Shown: piece after piece, positions 51,805-59,830 of the stretch
Layout: each line of letters starts with the position of its first letter
Position numbering within the stretch: position 1 is the first letter of the stretch
Origin: Burkholderiaceae bacterium
GTDB lineage: Bacteria; Pseudomonadota; Gammaproteobacteria; Burkholderiales; Burkholderiaceae_C
Direction: 5' to 3'
DNA: 64,000 nucleotides
Assembly (NCBI GenBank): GCA_018780645.1
Contig: JADMJJ010000017.1
Coordinates: 1-64,000, forward strand
Translations under genes and position numbers: made by a program
The notes under the pieces: generated by a model
The model's database searches: none
The model's input: only the letters and a program-made list of their open reading frames with translations
What the model was told of the DNA's origin: nothing

Positions 51805-53841
51805 ATGAATCCGAACCCCTTGCTTCAGACCTCCGGCCTGCCCCTGTTTGCCGAGTTCCGCGTCGAGCACATCAAGCCCGCCATCGAGGAGCTGCTGCGC
51901 GACGCCGAGGCGGCACTGGAGCGCGTCGTCAGCGACGCCGTGCCGGCGAACTATGACGCCGTCACCGCCGTGCTGCCGGTAGCCACCGAGCGCCTGGGCC
52001 GGGCCTGGGGCGCCGTCAACCATCTGAACGAGGTGCTGAGCACGCCCGAGTGGCGCGCCGCCTACAACGAGATGCTGCCGGCGGTGACCGAGTACTTCAC
52101 CCGCCAGGGCTCGGACGAGCGCCTCTACGCCAAGTACAAATCAATCGCCGCCAGCCCCGAGGCCAAGACCCTGAGCGCGCCGCGCCAGCAGGCGCTGGCG
52201 CACTGGCTGCGCGACTTCGTGCTGTCCGGTGCCGAGCTGCAGGGCGCGGCCAAGGCCCGCTACGCGCAGATCCAGGAACGCAGCGCCGAGCTGGGCCAGA
52301 AGTATTCCGAGCATGTGCTCGATGCCACCGATGGTTTCAGCTATTACGCCAGCGCCGACGAGCTGGATGGCGTGCCAGAGGATGTCAAACAGGCCACCCG
52401 CGCCGCCGCCGAGGCCGAGGGCAAGCCGGGCCACAAGATCACCCTGCACCTGCCCTGCTACCTGCCGGTGATCCAGTACGGCACGAACCGCGCCCTGCGC
52501 GAAAAGCTCTACACCGCCCACGCCACCCGCGCCAGCGAGCTGGGCCCGGTCGAGCTGGACAACACTGCGCTGATGCAGGAGCTGCTGGCCTTGCGCCAGG
52601 AAGAGGCCGCCCTGCTGGGCTATCCGAACTTCGCCGAGGTTTCGCTGGTGCCCAAGATGGCCAGCTCGCCGCAGCAGGTGATCACCTTCCTGCGCGACCT
52701 GGCCGCCCGCGCCAAGCCCTATGGCGAGCGCGATCTGCAGGAGCTGCGCGAGTTTGCAGAGGCGAATTTGTCCGCCTTCGGTCTCACCGGCGCGAACCTG
52801 CAGGCCTGGGACCTGCCCTTCGTCAGCGAGAAGCTGAAGGAGGCCCGCTATGCCTTCAGCGAGCAGGAGGTCAAGCAGTACTTCACCGAGCCCAAGGTGC
52901 TGCAGGGCCTGTTCAACATCATCGAAACGCTGTTCGGCGTGGCCATACGCGAGGATCAGGCCCAGGTCTGGCACGACAGCGTCAAGTTCTATCGCATTGA
53001 TCGAGGCCCGACGCTCGTCGGCCAGTTCTATCTGGACCTGCACGCCCGCCCCGGCAAGCGCCCCGGCGCCTGGATGGACGATGTGCGCGGCCGCTGGCTG
53101 CGCCCCGAGGGCGTGTTGCAGACGCCGGTGGCCCATCTGGTCTGCAATTTCGCGGCACCGGTGGGCGACAAGCCGGCGTTGCTCACGCATGACGACGTGA
53201 CCACGCTGTTCCACGAATTCGGCCACGGCCTGCACCATCTGCTGACGCAGATCTCCGACTATGGCGTGGCCGGCATCTCCGGTGTCGAGTGGGACGCCGT
53301 CGAGCTGCCCAGCCAGTTCATGGAGAACTTCTGCTGGGAATGGGACGTGCTGAAGCGCCTGACCGCCCATGTCGACACCGGCGAGCCGCTGCCCCGTGAG
53401 CTGTTCGACAAGATGCTGGCCGCCAAGAACTTCCAGAGCGGTATGCAGACCTTGCGCCAGATCGAGTTCGGCTTGAGCGATATGCGCCTGCATGCCGAGC
53501 CCGGCAGCGAGCGCGATGTGCAGGCGGTGGTCGATGCGGTGCGCCGCGAGGTCAGCGTCTTCATGCCGCCGGCCTTCAACCGCTCGCAGCACAGCTTCTC
53601 GCATATCTTTGCGGGGGGCTACAGCGCCGGCTATTACAGCTACAAATGGGCCGAGGTCCTGAGTGCCGATGCCTGGAGCGCCTTCGAGGAAACGGGCGTG
53701 TTCAATGCCGAGACCGGCGCCCGCTATCTGCACGCCATCCTGGAGGCCGGCGGCAGCCGCCCGGCGATGGACAGCTTCAAGGCCTTCCGCGGCCGAGAGC
53801 CCAGCATCGACGCCTTGCTGCGTCACCAGGGCATGGCTTGA
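51805..53841 (+). CDS. prlC: Oligopeptidase A (M3 metallopeptidase)
   Basis: A 678-residue cytoplasmic zinc metallopeptidase that degrades peptides. The M3 zinc site is TLFHEFGHGLHHLL: H470, E471 and H474, with GVEWDAVELPSQFMENFCWE following. The ATG at 51805 (MNPNPLLQTSGLPLF) is the family start; the longer frame begins inside the divergent gap. It precedes the DJ-1/PfpI gene by 58 bases. Confidence 0.95.
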   Translation: MNPNPLLQTSGLPLFAEFRVEHIKPAIEELLRDAEAALERVVSDAVPANYDAVTAVLPVATERLGRAWGAVNHLNEVLSTPEWRAAYNEMLPAVTEYFTRQGSDERLYAKYKSIAASPEAKTLSAPRQQALAHWLRDFVLSGAELQGAAKARYAQIQERSAELGQKYSEHVLDATDGFSYYASADELDGVPEDVKQATRAAAEAEGKPGHKITLHLPCYLPVIQYGTNRALREKLYTAHATRASELGPVELDNTALMQELLALRQEEAALLGYPNFAEVSLVPKMASSPQQVITFLRDLAARAKPYGERDLQELREFAEANLSAFGLTGANLQAWDLPFVSEKLKEARYAFSEQEVKQYFTEPKVLQGLFNIIETLFGVAIREDQAQVWHDSVKFYRIDRGPTLVGQFYLDLHARPGKRPGAWMDDVRGRWLRPEGVLQTPVAHLVCNFAAPVGDKPALLTHDDVTTLFHEFGHGLHHLLTQISDYGVAGISGVEWDAVELPSQFMENFCWEWDVLKRLTAHVDTGEPLPRELFDKMLAAKNFQSGMQTLRQIEFGLSDMRLHAEPGSERDVQAVVDAVRREVSVFMPPAFNRSQHSFSHIFAGGYSAGYYSYKWAEVLSADAWSAFEETGVFNAETGARYLHAILEAGGSRPAMDSFKAFRGREPSIDALLRHQGMA

Positions 53842-53871
53842 CGTTTTCTTCACAAGCGGCTTTCTAGACTG
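53842..53871 (+). promoter_or_regulatory. 30-base element, copy 1, before the DJ-1/PfpI gene
   Basis: TTTTCTTCAC, ten variable bases, then CTAGACTG. The same layout (TTTTCTTGAC-N10-CTAGTCTG) occurs at 56924-56953 before the next operon, with identical spacing. It begins at the prlC stop and ends 29 bases before the DJ-1 start. It may be a promoter or a binding site of the OmpR-type regulator encoded between the copies. Confidence 0.45.
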
Positions 53872-53899
53872 GGTCATCAACCCACACCGGAGAGCCCCC

Positions 53900-54958
53900 A
53901 TGAAACGCTTCGCCCACCTGCTTCAGCACTGCCTCGCCGGCCTGCTGGCCGCCCACGTATCTGCTGCCTCGGCGCAAACGCCGGCCCCGACCAAGGTGCT
54001 GATCGTCGTCAGCGGCGAAGGCCGCGACCAGGGCAAGACCCGTCCTGGCTTCGAGATGGACGAGTTCGCCCAGAGCTGGCTGCTGCTGCGCGCCAATGGG
54101 ATCGAGGTCGATGTCGCCAGCCCGGCCGGCGGCCCGGTCGAGGCGGACCGCTACAACCCGCAGGACGACTACAACGCCCGCCTGCTGGCCGACGCCCAGG
54201 CCCTGACCCAACTGCGCCAGACCCTGTCCACCGCCAGTCTGCGCGCCAGCGACTACCGCGCAGTGCTGGTGATGGGCGGCAAAGGCGCCATGTTCGATCT
54301 GCCCAAGGACCCTGCCCTGCAGCGCCTGCTCACGGCCATCGATGCCCAGGGCGGCGTGATCTCCGCGGTCTGCCATGGGCCGGCCGCACTGGCCGACGTC
54401 AAGCGCGCGGATGGCCAGCCGCTGGTGGCCGGCCGCCGCCTCACCGGCTTCACCAACGAGGAAGAGGCTGCGTTCGGCAAGAAGTGGGCGGCGCAGTTTC
54501 CCTGGTTGCTGGAAGACCGGCTCAAGGCCCAGGGGGCGCGCTGGGAAGAGGCCTCGCTGATGATGCCCCGGGTGGTGGTCGATGGCCGCCTGATCACCGG
54601 CCAGAACCCCTTCTCGACCGCAGCCATGACCGAGGCCGTGCTGCGATCCCTGGGTCACGAGCCGAAGCCTCGCAAGCCTTTCCGCGACGAGGCCACGATG
54701 GCCCTGGCCCAGCGCTGGCTGGACGGCGAGCAGGCCGAGGTGCAGGCGCTGCTGGCCGCCGATGCCAAGGCCTACAAGATGGAGCTGGTGGCGATGCTGG
54801 GCCTCTACCAGTTCAAGCAGGCGGCCGATGACGCCAACCGCCGGCAGGGGCTGTCGCTGATGCGGCTGGCCGAGCCCCACTTCAAGCATGAGCAGCTGAC
54901 CCAGGCGATTGCCCAGGCCCGGCAATCCCTGCTGGCGCTGGCCGCGCCTGCGCGCTGA
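53900..54958 (+). CDS. Exported DJ-1/PfpI family protein
   Basis: The 352-residue protein has a signal peptide (to about residue 25, VSAASA-QT) and a DJ-1/PfpI (class I glutamine amidotransferase-like) domain. The nucleophile elbow is ISAVCHGPAAL with C158; an acidic residue in FEMDEF lies at the position of the helper glutamate. The C-terminal 100 residues are an additional helical region (RDEATMALAQRWLDGEQAEV). An exported member of this usually cytoplasmic family is uncommon. It begins an operon with the two-component pair that follows nine bases on. Confidence 0.82.
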   Translation: MKRFAHLLQHCLAGLLAAHVSAASAQTPAPTKVLIVVSGEGRDQGKTRPGFEMDEFAQSWLLLRANGIEVDVASPAGGPVEADRYNPQDDYNARLLADAQALTQLRQTLSTASLRASDYRAVLVMGGKGAMFDLPKDPALQRLLTAIDAQGGVISAVCHGPAALADVKRADGQPLVAGRRLTGFTNEEEAAFGKKWAAQFPWLLEDRLKAQGARWEEASLMMPRVVVDGRLITGQNPFSTAAMTEAVLRSLGHEPKPRKPFRDEATMALAQRWLDGEQAEVQALLAADAKAYKMELVAMLGLYQFKQAADDANRRQGLSLMRLAEPHFKHEQLTQAIAQARQSLLALAAPAR

Positions 54959-54967
54959 CGTCCGACC

Positions 54968-55654
54968 ATGAGCAGCACACCGGCCCAGCGCATCCTGGTC
55001 GTCGAAGACCACGGCCCGCTGCGTGCCCAGATCGTCGCCCTGCTGCAGGGCGCGAAGTGGCAGGTGGAGGAGGCCAGCGATGGCCGCCTGGGCCTGCAGC
55101 TGGCGCTGGAGCAGCCGCCCGATGTGCTGCTGCTGGACCTGGGCCTTCCCGGCCTGGACGGCCTGCAGCTGTGCCAGCAGTTGCGCGCGCAGGCCGACCG
55201 CCACATCCCGGTGCTGATGCTCACCGCCCGCGACAGCCTGGCCGACAAGGGCCAGGGCTTTGCGGCCGGCGCCGACGACTATCTGCTCAAGCCCTTTGCC
55301 GGCGAGGAGCTGCTGTGGCGCTGCCAGGCCCTGGCCCGTCGCGGCGAGCTGGGCCGCAGCCCGGTGCTGCAGCGCGGCCCGCTGCGCATCGACCGGCGAA
55401 GCGGTCAGGTGCTCAGCGAGGGTCAGGTATTGCCCATGCCACCCCAGGCCTACCGCCTGCTGCTGGCCTTGGCCGAGGCCTGGCCGCGCACCGTCAGCCG
55501 CAGCGAGCTGCAGCAGGCGCTATGGGCCGACGAGCCACCCGAGTCCGACGCCCTGCGCAGCCATCTCTACACCCTGCGCCAGGCCATGGGCCCGGCCCAG
55601 CAGCTGATCAAGACCGTGCACAGCGTCGGCCTGCGCCTGGACATACCGGAATGA
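54968..55654 (+). CDS. OmpR/PhoB-type response regulator
   Basis: The 228-residue regulator has a receiver (RILVVEDHGPLRAQIV; phosphorylation site D57 in VLLLDLGLPGLDG; K in LLKPFAGEEL) and a C-terminal winged helix (LPMPPQAYRLLLALAEAWPR, RSELQQALWADEPPESDALR, LIKTVHSVGLRL). ATG at 54968. Its stop overlaps the kinase start by four bases (ATGA), so the two are translated together, downstream of the DJ-1 gene. Confidence 0.92.
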   Translation: MSSTPAQRILVVEDHGPLRAQIVALLQGAKWQVEEASDGRLGLQLALEQPPDVLLLDLGLPGLDGLQLCQQLRAQADRHIPVLMLTARDSLADKGQGFAAGADDYLLKPFAGEELLWRCQALARRGELGRSPVLQRGPLRIDRRSGQVLSEGQVLPMPPQAYRLLLALAEAWPRTVSRSELQQALWADEPPESDALRSHLYTLRQAMGPAQQLIKTVHSVGLRLDIPE

Positions 55655-56934
55655 CGGCGCCCTACCGCCCGCGCCTGCAGCGCCGGCTGATGCTGGCGTT
55701 TGCCGCCTACACCCTGCTGATCAGCACCCTGTTCGGCCTGTTCGCCATGGCCTTTGTCTACTCGGTCGAGGACGAGTTCTTCAACTCCGCGCTGGCGCAG
55801 GAGGCTCAGCGCCAGCGGGCCCATCGCAAGGCCCATGGCGACTGGACCACGCCCGCCCAGACCTTCATCGAACTCTACCGCCCGGCCCAGGCCCTGCCTG
55901 ATGACCTGCGGCAAGGCCTTGGGCAGCGACCACAGTCGCGCGAAGTCAGCGGCAGCGACGGCCGCCACTACCACCTGCTGACGCTGGACGATCAGGGCAG
56001 CCGGCTCGTCGCCGAGGTGAGCGGCCAGTTGGTGGTGCGGCCCATGCGTGAGCAGCTGCTGCGCTGGCTGGCCCTGTGGGGCGGCGGGCTGAGCCTGCTG
56101 GCACTGGCGCTGGGCTGGTGGCTGGCGCGGCGCAGCAGTGCACCGTTGGCGCGCCTGGCCGCCCAGGTGGCAGGCAGCCGGCCGGAGCAGCTGCCGACAG
56201 ATCTGGCCAGCCAATACAGCCACGACGAGATCGGCCAATTGGCCCGCCATCTGGATGGCCTGAACCAGCGTGTGGCCGCCTTCATCGAACGCGAGCAGGC
56301 CTTCACCCGCGACGCCAGCCACGAACTGCGCACGCCGCTGGCCGTGCTGAGCCTCAGCTGCGAACGGCTGCAGTCGCTAGGCGGCACGGCGGCCCAGCCC
56401 GAGATTGCCTCTATGCGCGCCGCGATCTGGCAGTTGCAGCAGACGGTCGAGCTGCTGCTGGCGCTGGCGCGGCAGCAGCCTGCCGAGAAGCATCCGCAGC
56501 GCCCGCTGCTGCCGCAGATCGAACAGACGGTGCTGCCACTTGCGCCGCTGCTGGACGAACAGCAGATCACGCTCAATCTCGACGTTTCCCCGGGCTTGAA
56601 CCGCGACTGGCCGCCGGCACTGACCCAGCTGCTGGTCGGCAATCTGCTGGCCAATGCCCTGGCCCATGGACAGGGCGGCACGATCAGCATCACGGCCGAT
56701 GATCGGGCGCTGCGCTTTTGCAACCCCAGCCCGCAGCCGCCCCTGGCCTTGCTGGCGGACGACGCGGCCGGGCGACTGGCTGGCATCAAGGGCGAGGCCA
56801 GCGCCGGCCTGGGTCTGGGGCTGTCCATCGTGCGCCGGCTGGCCGAGCGCCACGGCCTGCAGCTGCAGCTGAGCCATCAGCAGGGCTGCACCTGCGTCAG
56901 CCTGCGCCAGGACCTTGCCCTCACATTTTCTTGA
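55651..56934 (+). CDS. Sensor histidine kinase partner of the OmpR-type regulator
   Basis: A 427-residue membrane kinase: helix one (about residues 12-36), a short periplasmic segment, helix two (about 135-152), a HAMP-like linker, HisKA with H224 in FTRDASHELRTPLAVL, and HATPase with NLLANALAHG and GLGLGLSIVRRLAERHG. The DxGxG box of the ATPase is replaced by FCNPSPQPP, so nucleotide binding may be atypical. It starts inside the regulator stop codon. The signal is unknown. Confidence 0.88.
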   Translation: MTAPYRPRLQRRLMLAFAAYTLLISTLFGLFAMAFVYSVEDEFFNSALAQEAQRQRAHRKAHGDWTTPAQTFIELYRPAQALPDDLRQGLGQRPQSREVSGSDGRHYHLLTLDDQGSRLVAEVSGQLVVRPMREQLLRWLALWGGGLSLLALALGWWLARRSSAPLARLAAQVAGSRPEQLPTDLASQYSHDEIGQLARHLDGLNQRVAAFIEREQAFTRDASHELRTPLAVLSLSCERLQSLGGTAAQPEIASMRAAIWQLQQTVELLLALARQQPAEKHPQRPLLPQIEQTVLPLAPLLDEQQITLNLDVSPGLNRDWPPALTQLLVGNLLANALAHGQGGTISITADDRALRFCNPSPQPPLALLADDAAGRLAGIKGEASAGLGLGLSIVRRLAERHGLQLQLSHQQGCTCVSLRQDLALTFS

Positions 56935-56953
56935 CGTACTGAGCCCTAGTCTG
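56924..56953 (+). promoter_or_regulatory. 30-base element, copy 2, before the alpha/beta hydrolase
   Basis: TTTTCTTGAC-N10-CTAGTCTG, matching the element at 53842-53871 in both blocks and in spacing. It overlaps the kinase stop codon and ends 37 bases before the hydrolase start. See the paired copy. Confidence 0.45.
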
Positions 56954-56990
56954 CCGTCATCGACAGCCCCATACGGGCCTCGATCAAACG

Positions 56991-57914
56991 ATGACGAAAT
57001 CAAGGAAAGCACGCAAGATCATGGCAAGTCTGCTCGGTCTGGCCGCACTGGCCGGCGCACTCTGGTGGGGCCTGTTCGGCCTCAAGCCGTACACGATCAC
57101 CGACGAAGCGCTGCGCGCCCGCTATGCCTACAGCGCACCGCCTGAAGGCCTGGCCATGCAGCAGACCGCCGAGCCCGGCCATGCCCGGGCCCTGCTCTTC
57201 AAGACCTTCGATGGCAGCGAGGTGCAGGGGCGCATCGTCTACCCCAGCGACCCGGCCACGGCACGGCGCCCGTTTCCGCTGCTGATCGGCCTGCACGCCA
57301 TGGGCCGCAGCCATGTGCGCTGGTGGCAGGACGAGTTCAAGCAGCGGCCAACCAAGGAGCAGACCCACCGCATCACCGCGCTGGCCCTGCAGCGGGGCTA
57401 TGCGGTGCTGGCCCTGGATGCGCGCAAGCATGGCGCGCGCAAGGGTCCGGAGCACACGCCGAAGGAAATGCTGAATGACCTTCACTACTGGGGCAAGCGC
57501 GATCCCTACGAGCAGATGATCATCGACACGGTGCGCGACTACCGGCTGCTGCTGGACTGGGCGCAGACCCAACCCCAGCTGGATGCCAGCCAGGTGCGCG
57601 TTGCCGGCTACAGCATGGGCGCCCAGATGGCCCTGCTGATGGGCGGCCTGGACCCGCGCGTGAAGGCTGTGCTGGCCATGGTGCCGCCGCATCTGGACAA
57701 CAAGGTTGCTGCCGTGGCACCGAGCAATCTGCTGGCCGGGCTGGCCGGCAAGAAGATCTGGCTGCTCAGCGCGGACGATGACGACTACGCCAGCCAAGCC
57801 GACAACGCGGCCCTGTTCGAGGGCATTCCGAGCCAGGACAAGCAGCATCTGCGCTTTGCCGGTGGCCACCTGCTGCCGGCCGGCTATGTGGACCGGCTGG
57901 CACCCTGGTTCTGA
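56991..57914 (+). CDS. Membrane-anchored alpha/beta hydrolase
   Basis: A 307-residue hydrolase with an N-terminal signal anchor (MTKSRKARKIMASLLGLAALAGALWWGLF). The nucleophile elbow is AGYSMGAQM, with the acidic residue in LLSADDDDYAS and the histidine in RFAGGHLLPAG. A central segment LALDARKHGARKG is typical of acyl-transferring or ester-cleaving members. It follows the DJ-1/two-component block and shares an upstream element with it. Substrate unknown. Confidence 0.8.
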   Translation: MTKSRKARKIMASLLGLAALAGALWWGLFGLKPYTITDEALRARYAYSAPPEGLAMQQTAEPGHARALLFKTFDGSEVQGRIVYPSDPATARRPFPLLIGLHAMGRSHVRWWQDEFKQRPTKEQTHRITALALQRGYAVLALDARKHGARKGPEHTPKEMLNDLHYWGKRDPYEQMIIDTVRDYRLLLDWAQTQPQLDASQVRVAGYSMGAQMALLMGGLDPRVKAVLAMVPPHLDNKVAAVAPSNLLAGLAGKKIWLLSADDDDYASQADNAALFEGIPSQDKQHLRFAGGHLLPAGYVDRLAPWF

Positions 57915-57997
57915 GCAGCGCGCCGCACGACCTCAGGCGACAATGGGGCCTTGCACGCCTCGTCCGTCGGTCGGGGCCGCTGCTTCGGAGTACACCC

Positions 57998-58615
57998 ATG
58001 TCCAAACTCAGCTCGCTGGCCGCCCTGGGTCTTGCCGCCCATCTTTTGGTGCCGGGTCTTGCCTTGGCGCAGTACAAGGTCGTCGCCCCTGATGGCCGCA
58101 TCACCTACACCGACCGGCCACCGACCGACGGCGGCAGCAAGGTCACGCCGTTGCGCGCTCAAGGCGGCGCGGAGTCTGAGCTGGCCCGCTTGCCGCTGGC
58201 CTTGCGCGAACCGGTGTCACGCTATCCGGTCACGCTGTACACCAGCAACGAGGTCTGCCTGCCCTGCGACAGCGCCCGCGCGCTGCTGCGCCAGCGCGGC
58301 ATCCCCTATTCCGAGAAGCAGGCGCTGAGCAACGAGGACAAGCGCCAGCTGGAGGCGCTGATCGGCGCGCTGGAGGTGCCGGCACTGGCGATAGGCGCTC
58401 AGGTGCTGCGCGGCTTCGCGCTAGAGAGCTGGCAGGGCTACCTGGACGCCGCCGGCTACCCGCGCACGTCGGCGCTGCCCTCCAGCTACCAGCAGCCCGC
58501 CGCCACGCCGCTGAGCGGGCCGCCCGGCCAGGCCAACAAGCAGGCCGCACCGCAGCCGGCGTTCACGCCGGAGCTGCCATCTGATGTGCCCGCGCAACCT
58601 CCGGTGCGGTTCTAG
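57998..58615 (+). CDS. Exported DUF4124 plus glutaredoxin-like protein
   Basis: The 205-residue protein has a signal peptide ending ALA-QY and an N-terminal DUF4124 region (YKVVAPDGRITYTDRPPT), followed by a thioredoxin-fold glutaredoxin domain with the redox pair CLPC (C87 and C90) in YTSNEVCLPCDSARALLRQ. A proline-rich tail follows. Combination of these two parts is seen in betaproteobacteria. A periplasmic disulfide role is inferred. Its TAG stop lies inside a 42-bp palindrome shared with the convergent MFS gene. Confidence 0.85.
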   Translation: MSKLSSLAALGLAAHLLVPGLALAQYKVVAPDGRITYTDRPPTDGGSKVTPLRAQGGAESELARLPLALREPVSRYPVTLYTSNEVCLPCDSARALLRQRGIPYSEKQALSNEDKRQLEALIGALEVPALAIGAQVLRGFALESWQGYLDAAGYPRTSALPSSYQQPAATPLSGPPGQANKQAAPQPAFTPELPSDVPAQPPVRF

Positions 58616-58654
58616 CCCGGATGCAATCCGGGGCCCCGGATTGCATCCGGGCTA
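58613..58654. repeat. Perfect 42-bp palindrome, REP-like locus 3, containing two stop codons
   Basis: Bases 58613-58633 are the exact reverse complement of 58634-58654, with no spacer. The core is the same as at 15176-15229 and 41386-41445. The first three bases (TAG) are the stop of the DUF4124 gene and the last three (CTA, TAG on the minus strand) the stop of the MFS gene. The two genes therefore end within the same element. Confidence 0.9.
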
Positions 58655-59830
58655 CGGGTGCCGTCGCAGTGCGCGGGCCGGCCACTGTGCTGCCAGCAGC
58701 AGCGAGGCCATCAGCCACATCGGTGCAGCGGCCACCGTGCCGGCGGCCAAGAGGCCGAAGCCCGAGGGCATGACGATGGTGGCCGCATTGGTGAACAGCA
58801 TGCGCAGGCCCAGCGCCTGGCCATGGCGGTCCGATGGCGTGACCTGGTGCAGCGTGGCCAGAATCATCGGCTGCACCGAGCCCAGGGCCAGGCCCAGCAG
58901 GCTCGATCCCACCATCAGTCCCCAGGTGCCGGGCAGCCAGGCATAGGCCATCAGCACCCCGGTGGCCAGCAGCATGGCCGAGCGCAGGGCCATCACCTCG
59001 TCCAGTTCATCGGCCCAGCGGGTGATGGCCAGGCGCACCACCGTGGCGGCCACCGCGAACGAGCCCAACAGCAGACCGATGCTGGAAGCACTGAGGCCTC
59101 GCGCATGGCCGACCACCGGCACGACGAAGCTGTGCGCGTCCCAGCAGGAGGACAGCACGATGTTCAAGATCAGCAGCCGGCGCAGATGCGGCAGGCGCAG
59201 CAGGTCCCAGGCGCGGCGTGGTTTGGCCTGCGAGTCCGGCTCGGCCTGCGCTGCCTCGGGCAGGCGCGGCACCTTCAGCGCCACCCACCAGGCCAGGGGG
59301 CACAGCAGCAAGGCAAGCACAAAGGCCGAGCGGTAGCTGACATGGTCGATCAGCAGGCCGGCGGCCATCGGCGCCAGCGCATTCGACATCGCCGGCCCCA
59401 GCGCCATCCAGCTGAACACCCGCTTCAGGTCACCGCTGTCGCTGGCCATCAGGCCGGCTTCGCGCTGTATCGCCACCGCCGCCACGCTGACGGCGCCGCC
59501 GGTCAGCAGGCCGGCAATCACCAGCGCCGCCAAGTGCTGTGACAGCACGGCCGCCAGCGCGCCGACGCTGGCCATTGCAATGCCCCAGCCGACCGGGCGA
59601 TGGAAGCCGAAGCGGTCGGCCAGCCGGCCGGCCCACATTGACAGCAGCAGCGGCGCGACGGCATAGAGGCTCAAGAGCACGCCCACCGTCCATTCCGGAT
59701 AGCCCTGCTTCAGCACCAGCAGGCTGGAGGTGACGCGGGTGGCGGCCATGCAGGCATGGACGCCGATCAGCGTGGCCACCACATAGGGCAGCGCGGCGCG
59801 CAGATTCGGCGCCGGCGCCGTAGCGCTCAA
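58652..59830 (-). CDS. MFS transporter
   Basis: A 392-residue major facilitator with about 12 helices. Typical are WAGRLADRFGFHRPVG (loop 2-3) and the WADELDEVMALRSAML loop 8-9. The start at 59830 is TTG within a TTGA overlap with the rmuC stop, with GAGG upstream; no in-frame ATG lies before the first helix. It is transcribed with rmuC and ends in the 42-bp palindrome. Substrate unknown. Confidence 0.82.
   Translation of the reverse strand: MSATAPAPNLRAALPYVVATLIGVHACMAATRVTSSLLVLKQGYPEWTVGVLLSLYAVAPLLLSMWAGRLADRFGFHRPVGWGIAMASVGALAAVLSQHLAALVIAGLLTGGAVSVAAVAIQREAGLMASDSGDLKRVFSWMALGPAMSNALAPMAAGLLIDHVSYRSAFVLALLLCPLAWWVALKVPRLPEAAQAEPDSQAKPRRAWDLLRLPHLRRLLILNIVLSSCWDAHSFVVPVVGHARGLSASSIGLLLGSFAVAATVVRLAITRWADELDEVMALRSAMLLATGVLMAYAWLPGTWGLMVGSSLLGLALGSVQPMILATLHQVTPSDRHGQALGLRMLFTNAATIVMPSGFGLLAAGTVAAAPMWLMASLLLAAQWPARALRRHP

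Noticed and set aside
52141-53901. 586-residue minus-strand frame opposite prlC
   Set aside because: Mirror of the prlC coding sequence; no ribosome site or domain.
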